Positions 18,748 through 28,759 of a DNA stretch of 56,345 bases are shown piece after piece. How positions within the stretch are numbered: the first letter of the stretch is position 1; each line of letters opens with the position of its first letter. A model generated the notes under the pieces. The model worked only from the letters and a program-made list of their open reading frames with translations, did no database searches and had not been told where the DNA came from. The DNA comes from Stentor coeruleus. Taxonomy: Eukaryota > Ciliophora > Heterotrichea > Heterotrichida > Stentoridae. Made by a program: the position numbers and the translations under genes. Where the stretch lies: assembly GCA_001970955.1 (NCBI GenBank), contig MPUH01000409.1:1-56345 (forward strand), in the 5' to 3' direction.

Positions 18748-20511
18748 ATGAAAAACTTATCTTCATCTCGAAGTTCAAAAATTATATGCAACGTAAGCAG
18801 CACAAAATACGAAGTAGTCAGACATGCAGCTAAAAAAATACTGGGGTGGAAGCTTTCATATGAAGAAGAGAATGAAGAATGGGATGTTTTCTGGACTGAT
18901 AGCGCAGTGCAACCTGAAAAACTTGCTAAAATGAAGCACTATCAGCGTATAAACCATTTTCCAGGTATGTATTTAATATCCCGAAAAAACTATTTAGCTT
19001 TCAATCTGGGTAAGCTCAAAAAACTATTTCCTGATTGCTATAACTTTTTTCCCCGTACTTGGGTTGTTCCTTGTGACCTTGGAGACTTAAAATCTTTCAT
19101 GCTATCAAAAAAAAATCCTTACATCATCGTAAAACCTGAAGCTTCATGTCAAGGCCGGGGAATTTACTTAACAAAAAAAATCGATGACATTGACTCAGAT
19201 GAACGACATGTTGTTCAAGAATATCTAACAAAACCATATCTTATTGACAATCTAAAATTTGACTTAAGAATTTATGTGCTTATTACAAGCTGTGATCCTT
19301 TGCGGATTTTTATTCATGAAGATGGTTTAACACGTTTTGCTACAGAAGAATATGAAAAACCTAATTCTTCTAATATTGAAGATATGTGTATGCATTTGAC
19401 AAACTATGCTATAAACAAAAACAATCCAAATTTTGTGCAAAATGAAGACCCAGAATGTGATGATGTAGGACACAAGCGGTCTCTAAAGTCAACTTACGAT
19501 TATTTACAAGCTGAAGGTTATAATATAGAAATACTTAAAGGACGTATTGACGATATTATCATCAAAACCTTATGCGCTGTACAGCCTAACCTGTGCCATC
19601 ACTACAGGTCATGCCAAGCTGAAGACTACTCAAAATCCATGTGCTTCGAAATATTAGGTTTTGATGTTATAATCGATAAAAAACTCAATCCTTACATACT
19701 AGAAGTAAATCATACCCCTTCATTTTCTACAGATTCACCTCTAGACAGGACTATAAAAAAAACTGTCATAAGTCAAGCTTTAAACCTTTTAAACGTCACT
19801 TCAAGAAACAGAAAAAAATACTATAAAAAACTTAAAGAAGATATACTAAAAAGAAGCATGACAGGTAAAATGGATAAAATGAGTAAAGAAGAAAAACAGA
19901 ACCTTATCAAAAACTTAAGCATAAAAAAGAATAAATATGAAAACAAACATCATGGAGGATATAGAAAAATATACCCAATAGAAGGATATGAGAAATATGA
20001 TAAATATATTGAAGCTGCTGATAATTTATGGCAAGAATGGACTGGGGCTAAAATTATTAGAAGTAGGAAATCTGATACTAAATCCCCAGTACCACAAGTG
20101 CCACAAAGACCAATGAAAACATTAACTAATATATATAAACCAAAAACACAAAATACAGGTAAAAAAATAACTGAAAGTGAAGGAAATGTTGAAAGGCCAT
20201 CATCAACGATTTTTGAAAGACTTTCACAGCCGATTATTAGGAAGTTTAGAAGTACAACAGTAAGTTATTTACCTGGGGTGATTTATGATGAGAAAAAAGA
20301 TATGAAAAAAGAAGCACCAATGATTGTGAACTCTTTTCCTGAATATGATAAAGTACAAGTTAAACCTAGGGTGTATAGCGATATTAAATGCTCACCTTCT
20401 ATAAAACCAGTAAGTCAGAGACATGCAGTATTAACATTAAAAGACTTAATGCTAGGAAGGCCTGCATCATCAAAAAACAAATATTTAGAGTTTATACTTA
20501 AAACTAGATAA
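18748..20511 (+). CDS. TTLL6: Tubulin polyglutamylase, TTLL6/13 type
   Basis: 587 aa, ATG at 18748, TAA stop. The tubulin tyrosine ligase-like ATP-grasp domain fills about residues 15-350. NFFPRTWVVPCDLGDLKSFM and KPEASCQGRGIYLT carry the nucleotide-binding part; FDLRIYVLI, MCMHLTNYAINKNN and CFEILGFDVIID follow; LNPYILEVNHTPSFSTDSPL closes the catalytic site with the Mg-binding Glu and Asn. These segments match TTLL6/TTLL13, which lengthen glutamate chains on alpha-tubulin in cilia. A basic region after about 355 could be the microtubule-binding extension. The last 150 residues are poorly conserved. Axonemal or basal body action is expected. Its stop faces the VPS16 stop 58 nt away. Confidence 0.9.
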   Translation: MKNLSSSRSSKIICNVSSTKYEVVRHAAKKILGWKLSYEEENEEWDVFWTDSAVQPEKLAKMKHYQRINHFPGMYLISRKNYLAFNLGKLKKLFPDCYNFFPRTWVVPCDLGDLKSFMLSKKNPYIIVKPEASCQGRGIYLTKKIDDIDSDERHVVQEYLTKPYLIDNLKFDLRIYVLITSCDPLRIFIHEDGLTRFATEEYEKPNSSNIEDMCMHLTNYAINKNNPNFVQNEDPECDDVGHKRSLKSTYDYLQAEGYNIEILKGRIDDIIIKTLCAVQPNLCHHYRSCQAEDYSKSMCFEILGFDVIIDKKLNPYILEVNHTPSFSTDSPLDRTIKKTVISQALNLLNVTSRNRKKYYKKLKEDILKRSMTGKMDKMSKEEKQNLIKNLSIKKNKYENKHHGGYRKIYPIEGYEKYDKYIEAADNLWQEWTGAKIIRSRKSDTKSPVPQVPQRPMKTLTNIYKPKTQNTGKKITESEGNVERPSSTIFERLSQPIIRKFRSTTVSYLPGVIYDEKKDMKKEAPMIVNSFPEYDKVQVKPRVYSDIKCSPSIKPVSQRHAVLTLKDLMLGRPASSKNKYLEFILKTR

Positions 20512-20569
20512 TGTTTATAATCATATATTACCTTAAATACAAAATAACTTTAAGTAAAATTCTAATTAC

Positions 20570-23158
20570 TTATCTTCCACTTCCACTCATTACTGTATCT
20601 ATATAATCTCTAACTGCTGAATCAGTAGTTTTCTGAGCAATTTCATTCAGTACTTCAAACATCTTAGCTTTAACCGCAACTTCTGCAGCTTTTAAATAAC
20701 TTTCAATATACTGCAACATTGTTATTTGATAATCAACTTCAGGAACTTTTAAAATTGCTGCTTCAGCTAACTCATATTGTCCTTTCTGAATTAAAGTATT
20801 AGCAAAAGGTCTATATCCAATAGGTGGTGCTTTTTTTTGTTTAAACATACTTTCAATACCAGCCCAATCATTAGTTGAAGCTTTTACTCTAAGTTTTAAA
20901 TAACACATTTTTTTATCGCTTATATTAAATTGTTTAGCTATTTTCTCAGCATTTTGGTCTTGTCCATGTTTTAATAAACGGATTATTGTATCGCATATTG
21001 AACAATCAACAATCCCTCGATCTTGAGTTTCTTTAATAAGTCTTTTTTGTTGTGTTATAAGAGTTATATGTTCTTTTGTTGCAGCTTCATATAATGGGTC
21101 TTTATCATATTTACTATATAAATCCTTGGCTGTTGCAAGAAACTCAACTCGAGTTTTGAGTAAATTCGACTTATAAGCTTTTTCTATAGTAAAATTCCCT
21201 GCATCTTGGAACCTTTTAAGTTCTTTAAAAGCGTTTCTTAGAAGTTTTTCATCAACTTGGCGGGCGTAACTTAAAAACATCTCCCTTGCGATTGGCTTTT
21301 GAAGGACTTTTTGAACTGAATTGTTTTCGGCAGGGATATAGTCAGGTCTTTCTGATGCTATTGTATCTTCTTCATGGATTCTCATTATAACAAGATATCT
21401 ATATAAAAATTACATATCATCTGGGTCAGAACTTTCTATAGCTTTGTCTAATGCCCTTTCATATTCTTTCATATAAAGTAATAATGGGACTTTACGAGAT
21501 ATTGCCGGTTCATTTTCTAAGAGTTTTATAGCAAGTTCACGTCTACCATAATCTAAAGCTTTACGAGCTATATCAGTATATTTTACGCTTTTACATGAAT
21601 TAAGTTTTTCACATATTAAATCACACATTTGACTATCATTATATCTTTGATCTGTGAGTTTTACACATGCCCAATGTACATAAATCTCATCAACACGAAG
21701 TTTCCAAAGTTTAGATATTTGTATAGCTAAAAAATGATACCTAGAATCTAAAAGCCTTTTTATTAATAATTCACCATTTGTCCTTGTGTATATAAGTTGT
21801 TTATATGTTAAAGGTCTAGCAACCCAATCTTTTCTTATGTTGTTAAGGACTTTAAGGTTTCTAACAATTTCTACAAGTTTGTTACTTTCAAATATCCCTG
21901 GAGGTAAAAAGGTTTTACCAAAAGCTGCAGCTTTTAAGAGTTTTTCTTGTGAGTCTACATCAAATTCAGCACTTGCTGCTTGTAGTAATTTTTCTACAGC
22001 TTCTAATAATTGTTCATTTTGTTGTAAACTTCTTATACTTTCACCTGAACTGCCTGAGTTTTCTAAATAGCTTTCATTAGCTGTAAGAAGTAAAGCTGGG
22101 GCAGAAAGGCTTCCGATAGATAGGGTCATCTGTAGGGCTTCATCGATTTTTTCCCAAAACTCACATTTTTCAGTAGTTATAACCCTCATACCATCGATTT
22201 CTGGTACACAAAAAACTCCTTCTTTTTTCTTATCAATATCCATATGTGCAGTTGTATTATCAGGACCTAAAATTCCAATATAATCCCCACACACAACACA
22301 AACCGCATCCGTACCACACCACACTAACTGTTTAATCTCCGTCAAAGCTAATCTAGTATCAATTCTCGTAAGTATCCTTGAAAAATTAGCTTCTAAAACT
22401 ACAACAACCGACCCTTCTAACAACAAAGCTAAATATTCTCCAGTCACACTCAACGCAATATTTTCAACCCTACTAATTTCTTCATTAGTAAAAGGAATCT
22501 TACTAAAAAACTTCACTTCTTTAGACTCTTGTATAAGATTCAATCCACCATTTGGATCTCCACACAATATATCCAAATTACTAGAAAATGAATGATTAGG
22601 AGGAATTGCTTTAAAACATGTTGGTCTACCTCTTCTTTTGTCTATATTATTTATAACCTCAGGTTTACAACTTGTAAAATTCCTCACGTAATAAAAATAA
22701 TTATCTGCAGTCAAAAAAATCAACATATTTTCGAAAATCTCAACACTTATGATTTCTTTTTCTTTTGGTGCAGGGGTACCAAAAAGAGGTGCTGGGAAAC
22801 TAATATTTTCACCATGGATATCTAAAAGTTTGATTTCTCCATCGGCAAAGATAATGACGAGGATTTCATCATTTGTCCAACCCATGCCAACGAATTTTTT
22901 ATTGAAATCCCAGATAACTTTACCTTTAAGTTTACCTGCTGAGTCATTTATTGTTAGATATTCACGGAAAAGTTGATTGTTTTTTGGGATTCCTAGGATT
23001 AGGCTTTTTGGTTTCATGATTCGAGCGATTGGGCCTCCGAATTTTGCCGCTGCGATGTGGAAGTATTCTAGGGCGAGATCTTGTTCCCATTTCATATCGT
23101 AGAGATGCATTTGTCGGTAGAAGACATCGCCGAGGTCTGTCCAATTCAATGTTGCCAT
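20570..23158 (-). CDS. VPS16: VPS16, core subunit of HOPS/CORVET
   Basis: 857 aa after removing one 15-nt intron (21399-21413); exons 23158-21414 and 21398-20570. The N-terminal half is a beta-propeller starting NWTDLGDVFYRQMHLYDMKW, typical of Vps16_N. The C-terminal half is an alpha-solenoid (Vps16_C) with landmarks KKAPPIGYRPFANTLI and YLKAAEVAVKAKMFEVLN. The size matches the family (about 840 aa). VPS16 scaffolds the class C tethering complexes that drive fusion with endosomes and lysosomes, so it serves food-vacuole maturation here. The splice joins DPDDI to YLVIMRIHEED in frame. ATG at 23158, TAA stop. Confidence 0.94.
21399..21413 (-). other. 15-nt intron of VPS16
   Basis: Sense sequence GTAATTTTTATATAG. 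Unspliced, the frame stops at TAA overlapping the donor; spliced, the two VPS16 halves join without loss of conserved sequence. Confidence 0.92.
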
Positions 23159-23630
23159 TGATTATTATTATTTATTGTTGAAAGCTTAATTAGGTAGGAG
23201 TTGAGACTTGATTTAAGGGTTTAGAGGGTTGGGGAGAAATCGAAAAGAGAAAAAGCTTCTCCTCTCAACAAATTCCATTTAAAAATTGATCTCATCACAT
23301 CTAAATTACACTAATTTCCCCATACCTTATACCTAATATCAAAATCCCCATACAAGATATAAATTCTCTTTAAATCCTTTAATCTTCTATCATCCTATAA
23401 ATTATTTCATATACACTTAATTATCTTATCACAAAAAAAATCACATTAAAAATCCATTATCTCACAATTTAATATCCAAAATACCATCTTATTTCTTACC
23501 TGAATTTCTCTTTATAATCATCATATCCCCTAATTATAATTTCTAAATATAAACTTTAATTTATATATATATAAATTAACTACTACAAGCTAGTTTAATA
23601 AATAANTATATATAAATTAACTACTACAAG
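23159..23630. other. Intergenic with N-flanking duplication
   Basis: G-rich for about 70 nt next to VPS16, then C-rich and G-poor to about 23500. Two 40-nt copies at about 23566-23605 and 23607-23646 flank the N at 23606; the second copy holds the stop codon of the next gene. No gene seen. Confidence 0.6.
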
Positions 23631-23646
23631 CTAGTTTAATAAATAA
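23566..23646. repeat. 40-nt direct duplication around N at 23606
   Basis: The same AT-rich segment, ending TTTAATAAATAA, occurs immediately on both sides of the N. Probable unmerged contig overlap. Confidence 0.85.
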
Positions 23647-24368
23647 GAGCCATGTGGCTTAAAAATCCTACCTTGCATATTTTTGTGTAGGTTCTGCACA
23701 CCCAAGCTTTTGTAGTAAACTTTAGCAGAATTTGGCTCACAAGGGCTCGAAACTATACCCACAGGTTTATTTGCTGAATGATGACTATTAGAAACGCTTA
23801 CATTTAGTTTTGTATCCTCATGATGTTTATGATTAATATGCCTTTTTGGGCTTGTCGAGGACTTGTGGGAAATAAATCTGTTTAAGTTATCATAAAAGTT
23901 TTTATCACGAAAGTTGTAGTTTATAACTTTAGGTTCAAATTTCGGCGATGCACTAAAGTTATGACCTTTATTTGTTTTGTTTTTTACTATAAACTTGTGT
24001 ATCTGTGGTTTTATTTTGCTTTCTTTATGATTGTATTGCATATCTTGAGATTTATGATCTTTTATCATATATTTGTCTAAATTATGACTATGGTCATGCT
24101 TTTCAGCAATTGGTTGTCTAGGGGAACTGTATTGTAAAAGAGACTTTTTTTTGCCTTTTGGTTTTTGCGCTTTGAATTGTTGTTGACAAACAGATTTTGA
24201 CTCAAGAGACCCTTCACTGGAAAAGTCCTCAGGCTCTAAAAAACGCACTGATCTTTGATGTTTGAGCTTAGAACGTGATGGGTCTTTTAATATTGAACAT
24301 ACTGAGTTGTTATGGCTTTTTGAGTCAATTGATTTAGATCGGCACTTGTCATCGTGGTACTTTTTCAT
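23631..24368 (-). CDS. Basic, low-complexity hypothetical protein
   Basis: 245 aa, ATG at 24368, TAG stop. Rich in Lys, His and Ser, with many short basic runs (KPKGKKKS, SPKRHINHKHHED). A segment ILKDPSRSKLKHQRSVRFLE resembles the SVRF-type short docking or basic motifs of regulatory proteins, though this is weak. No fold, membrane segment or signal peptide. Probably disordered and possibly cytoskeleton- or nucleic-acid-binding. Codon use looks like that of neighbouring genes, and the upstream flank has the expected skew, which supports it as a real gene. I cannot assign a function. Confidence 0.7.
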   Translation of the reverse strand: MKKYHDDKCRSKSIDSKSHNNSVCSILKDPSRSKLKHQRSVRFLEPEDFSSEGSLESKSVCQQQFKAQKPKGKKKSLLQYSSPRQPIAEKHDHSHNLDKYMIKDHKSQDMQYNHKESKIKPQIHKFIVKNKTNKGHNFSASPKFEPKVINYNFRDKNFYDNLNRFISHKSSTSPKRHINHKHHEDTKLNVSVSNSHHSANKPVGIVSSPCEPNSAKVYYKSLGVQNLHKNMQGRIFKPHGSYLLN

Positions 24369-25044
24369 TTTTATAAACAGTTTTTTATGTTTTTAGATTA
24401 AGATATGGGGAAGTAAGATTTTATGCTTTTTGAGGTTTGTTTATGGAATTGTTGGAGTTGTAAAGGTTTTTTAAGTTTGGAATAAGAAATTACTTTTTTT
24501 TGGAAGATTTTGAGAAGGAGGTTTAGAGAAGTGAGTGAGATTGTATGAAGAAAAAAAAAATGTGTGGGAAAATGTGAGGAAAATTAAGATAAGAGGATGA
24601 TATAGGATTTTTGTAAGGGAATAGATGTGAAGATGAAAATTTTAGGTTATTGGATATAAGGGATGATATTTTTTTTTAGATTATTGATAGAAGGGATTAT
24701 AGATTATTTTATTGTGTTAAAATATATTAAAATAATACAGTTTTTAATATTTGTTTAAATTAGATGTATTAATGATTTTGTTTAATATGTAATTATCTAT
24801 AATGCAATAACTAGTTAGAATTTTATAGTGTAAGAATATGATATTAAAGTTATCTTATAACGGGGAAAAAGTTTTTGGGAATTGAAAAAATGATTTATTA
24901 ATTCAAATGTCATTACAAATCAGAATTTGTTACCATGTTAGTTAGATAATTTTTTCATAAGAAATCTCTTAAATGGGAACCAAATGATTTAATTGCTTGT
25001 GTTTGAATCTCTGAGTCTTATATGCTAACAAAGTTTTAAAATAA
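24369..25044. other. 5' flank with extreme G skew
   Basis: Counting 24421-24600 gives 51 G and 2 C on the plus strand. This is upstream of the minus-strand gene starting at 24368, so its sense strand is C-rich and G-free. From about 24700 the sequence is simply AT-rich. No gene seen. Confidence 0.7.
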
Positions 25045-25487
25045 TTAACTGACTGATGAATTATTAGTTCCAGGTTTATCCATCATCTCAATACCTTCAT
25101 CAATATAGTTTGATCTATTCACAATAATTTCTACAAAAATTTATCAAATTTCTTTTATTCACTCTACTAAAATCAAAATTTGTTGAGCAAGAATTTTCTT
25201 CTATTATATTTTCTTTTAAAAAGCATAATCAGATGAAGTATATAAATTTGAAAACTCGATATTTTACAAATAAAAAATTCGCAGCTTTGAATGCTAAATC
25301 ATATTCTTAAGAAAGTTATTCTGATTTAAACTCAACAACACTATTCATAAATAATAAAAAATATGAATACTAAGGCCAAGTTGAATATAATAAAAAAATA
25401 TATCAGCACAAAGAGATATTTGCTTTTGATACCTGAGTTTTTCACATCTATAAGTAAACTATTATCCATTCCAAAACTGCTTTTTCA
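25045..25487 (-). pseudogene. Possible decayed membrane-protein gene
   Basis: Minus-strand coding-like pieces in different frames. One is a 42-codon run from ATG at 25469, with a strong membrane helix (YLFVLIYFFIIFNLALVFIF), ending at TAG 25341. Further pieces are DLAFKAANFLFVKYRVFKF, STNFDFSRVNKRNLINFC and VNRSNYIDEGIEMMDKPG, the last running to TAA at 25045. Frameshifts separate them and no 15-nt intron fixes them. No family recognised. The first run alone might be a tiny membrane protein. Confidence 0.35.
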
Positions 25488-25530
25488 CTGTAAAGTTCAT
25501 TAAACAATTTCTTCTATTCATAATCCCAAA

Positions 25531-25757
25531 AAGTGATTATAGATATTTAACTAGTACTAGACAAATCATATAAAACTCTCCCACCAATAAATCTAAAAAT
25601 AGTTTTTATTAAATAAACTTAACCTTATATCCAGCTTTACCACNAAGTGATTATAGATATTTAACTAGTACTAGACAAATCATATAAAACTCACCCACCA
25701 ATAAATCTAAAAATAGTTTTTATTAAATAAACTTAACCTTATATCCAGCTTTACCAC
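25531..25757. repeat. 113-nt duplication around N at 25644
   Basis: Copies at 25531-25643 and 25645-25757 differ at one base (T at 25579, A at 25693). The second copy contains the 3' end of the PTPS-like gene. The single difference suggests two alleles or an error that blocked contig merging. Confidence 0.9.
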
Positions 25758-26223
25758 ATTCTCTGTCGTTGGATATAAAAACTCTAAACTGCAAAAGTCC
25801 TTTTACCTCCCTTTCAAAATCCACATTTTTTTTCATCTCATCTCCTACAGCCTTGCAAATTTCTTTCTTACTCATACCTTTGCAATCCATCAAATAACAC
25901 AATTCTTTAGGAAAATCATAATAAGTCTCATCTTTCAAATAAATTCTAAAACTACCTTCATAAGCTTCTATTTCAAGCCTAGGGTCTTGAGTTCCAACAA
26001 TTACTTTCCCATTAAGCTTTTTTATAATATCTTTAAGCTTAATTTTACAAATACCCAAATCCATTAAAATTCCTGAATCTGGAAGCTCTGTGCCAATAAT
26101 TTCAAGTCCTAGATAATAAGTGACTGGACTAAGAAATGGATACTCATTAGGTTCTGATATAAATTCTAATACATCAAGCCGAGATTGGCTATGAAAAACT
26201 TTGATAGCTATTTTACTGACCAT
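25723..26223 (-). CDS. PTPS/QueD-fold protein lacking zinc ligands
   Basis: 166 aa, ATG at 26223, TAA stop. It aligns by pattern with the 6-pyruvoyltetrahydropterin synthase/QueD family. LPDSGILMDLGICKIKLKDI matches the strand-helix after the active site, and VGTQDPRLEIEAYEGSF with YDFPKELCYL matches the insert seen in archaeal-type members. The zinc-binding histidines are not visible: the expected HGHNY is replaced by LSPVTYYL, and no AAHRL-like motif is found. It should therefore not perform the standard reaction and may be a structural or binding derivative. Fold assignment is moderate; loss of ligands is seen directly. Confidence 0.65.
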   Translation of the reverse strand: MVSKIAIKVFHSQSRLDVLEFISEPNEYPFLSPVTYYLGLEIIGTELPDSGILMDLGICKIKLKDIIKKLNGKVIVGTQDPRLEIEAYEGSFRIYLKDETYYDFPKELCYLMDCKGMSKKEICKAVGDEMKKNVDFEREVKGLLQFRVFISNDRECGKAGYKVKFI

Positions 26224-27549
26224 TACAATTTCGATTTATAATAAATTGGCTTATGGGAGATAGATTAAGTTAATATGTTTTTTGTATTTGTATAAAGTTT
26301 TATATACTGAATTCGAAATTATTATATATGAATAAAAAGATTTGTGTATAAAATATAAGAAGATTGTGGTAAATATGAAAGCAAGGCTTAAGCTTTGAGT
26401 TTTAAATAGAAGTTATAATAAACTTTAAGGACTTGAGAAAATAAGATATTTATGGATGATGAAAAGAATCAGCTTTTGAATTTTTCCTGAAAAGGATTTT
26501 GAAATTATTATAAGGGTATAATATAGCGATTTATGCTAAAAAGGTAAGAATGATAATTATTTTATGTAGATTGGAATTATTGATTTTTTGAGGAAATTAA
26601 GTAGATAGAGTGAGGATAAGGAATAAATGATAAGTGTTTTATTGAGATTGTAAGGAATTTTAAGGTGATTTTTTACTATGAAGCTTCTGACGTAGTGAAA
26701 ATTTTGCAGCGAGTTAGATTATAAGACTGAATATGGTGGAAATCAATAAGATCTTGTATGAAAAAATATAAAATACGCAAGAAGTTGGGTGGATGTGTGG
26801 AAATTTTAATAGGCCGTAAGAGTTTTTATACTATAAAACTATTGATAACAAGATAAATTTTATATTTACTTGAATTATCGGCATATTTTATTTTTATATA
26901 GAGACTGATAAGAATCTTTTATATCAGAAACTTAATTTTAACTTGGATGTCTAAAGTAGGATTAGTGAAAACACCATATTTCATAATATAAGGTATAGGT
27001 AAATTATATATTCATTACTAAGAAATAATTATATAAATATTTAAGATATTATAATTGTATAGACACTAGGTATTTAATATTTAGATTTAACTAATAAATT
27101 CATAGTTCTTATAAGGTATATTTTCATATTTATGCTTTTATTTAAAATTCAACATGTATTTTGAATATTATTTTATAATAGTAAATATTTTAATATATAT
27201 ACTTAACTTACTAGATAGATGAGAAAATTCTTCAGATAGAATAATATATATATATCAAGCAATTTATAATAATAAATATATTAAAAGCTCTCAAAAAAAA
27301 ATTCTCATAGTTTGTGACAAAAACCATAAATAGAAATAATTTACTTTTTTATCTAAATTTCTCATTACATCAAACTAAAATCTAACTTAAAATATTTTCA
27401 TACAAAATCATAACCATTATTAAAAATCTCTCCTAATTAACTAAAAAATCCAAAACCCTCAAAAAAATAAAACCAAAATTTCCATCACATAATTTTTCCC
27501 ATGAAAATCTTATCACAAAAAAAAGCCTATAACATAATCCCTTAAAATA
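26224..27549. other. Long intergenic stretch
   Basis: G-rich and C-poor to about 26830 (5' flank of the PTPS-like gene), AT-rich in the middle, C-rich and G-poor from about 27300 (3' flank of NOB1). A TGACGTAG word occurs near 26687. No gene or RNA recognised. Confidence 0.6.
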
Positions 27550-28446
27550 TTAAATTTTTTTCTTCTTATTTTTCTTCGGACGTTCATTAGGATTTCTTTT
27601 CCCAGGCCCATACTTAAACCCAGATTTCGCATGTAACTGAAAACCAAACATTTCAACTGCTTCATTATCATAAACTTCAGGTTTCTTCCAATTCCATTTA
27701 TGTTGCCTTCCTCCCATAAGTGTTAATTGATCTTCTCTTAAAATCACATCATTACTATTCTTCCCTCCTTTAGGATTTGGTATTGGATAAACAGTCCCAG
27801 TAAGATTATTACGTTTATTTTTAGGTTCATAATATTGTGTCCTTCCTTCACTATCAACTGTATAACTGATTTTATATAAAGAATGATTCCCACATGAGGG
27901 ACAAAATTCTTTTTCGACTTCTTCGCATATTTCTTCACAGGCTTTGCATTTTTTAACCCATTTTTTCAAGAACTTTATTTCCATTCCAGATGGATTCAGA
28001 AGTTTTATCCCTGCTTGAATTGCCACGTTTTGTATTGCGAAATCAAAAGTTACTAAGCAAATTCTCCCATCTTGGGATTTAAAGTTTTCTGGGGTTATCC
28101 ATTCATCCATCTTATTTCGGTTCTGATATGGGCGTATTTCTCCTGGGGTTGTATTTAGAGTTCCCCCATTTTCTCGATGGAGTCTACAGGTTAGGGCGAG
28201 GATTTGTAGGTCTGTAGTGCTAAGGCTTGTGAAGTCACCGGTTTTTTTAGAGAATTCGATTATGTAAGCGAGATCCTCTTCAGTTGGTTCTGTGGTTTTG
28301 ATTTCTTCAAGTTTTAATGAGAGACTATTTCTTGCATGCTTGTCACGGACTTCTTGTAAAACACTGGAAGTGGTGTAGAACGTTTCCCCTAAGGTACTTA
28401 GTGGGATGCCTTTGATTAGGGGACCTGTATCTAATACCACAGCCAT
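27550..28446 (-). CDS. NOB1: NOB1, 18S rRNA 3'-end endonuclease
   Basis: 298 aa, ATG at 28446, TAA stop. The N-terminal PIN nuclease domain starts VLDTGPLIKGIPL, giving Asp6. TSSVLQEVRDKHARNSLS, LSTTDLQILALTCRLH and CLVTFDFAIQNVAIQAG supply the other acidic residues. A zinc ribbon follows, CKACEEICEEVEKEFCPSCG near 165-190, then the NOB1 C-terminal region with YPIPNPKGGKNSND and REDQLTLMGGRQ. NOB1 cleaves 20S pre-rRNA to mature 18S rRNA in late cytoplasmic 40S particles. Slightly shorter than animal NOB1 (about 412 aa), mainly because of a short linker between PIN and ribbon. The basic Lys-rich tail is typical. Confidence 0.95.
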   Translation of the reverse strand: MAVVLDTGPLIKGIPLSTLGETFYTTSSVLQEVRDKHARNSLSLKLEEIKTTEPTEEDLAYIIEFSKKTGDFTSLSTTDLQILALTCRLHRENGGTLNTTPGEIRPYQNRNKMDEWITPENFKSQDGRICLVTFDFAIQNVAIQAGIKLLNPSGMEIKFLKKWVKKCKACEEICEEVEKEFCPSCGNHSLYKISYTVDSEGRTQYYEPKNKRNNLTGTVYPIPNPKGGKNSNDVILREDQLTLMGGRQHKWNWKKPEVYDNEAVEMFGFQLHAKSGFKYGPGKRNPNERPKKNKKKKI

Positions 28447-28759
28447 ATTATATTAGCAAACTCAATATCCTAAACTCCATATACTCTAACATAATTTCCT
28501 GAACTTAATTTACAGTAAATTTTAGCATCTTATCTAAGTGTTTATCATAAACTCTTTACTGTCCTTATTACCAAAGTTTCCTACTAAGCAATCTTAAAAA
28601 TACCCCAAACAGTAAAAAACCTAGAAAAACATTATAAAAATCCTAAAACCAATCTAAAAAACCTAACCATAAAAAAAAGACCAACTCAAATTCCAAAACC
28701 CAATTTTGCATAAAAAACTAAATAATTCCCACAAATAAAAAAAAAAGTTATATGATTTA
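28447..28759. other. Intergenic between NOB1 and the BEACH gene
   Basis: C-rich and G-poor nearly throughout, matching the 3' flank of the BEACH gene on the minus strand. No separate gene seen. Confidence 0.5.
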
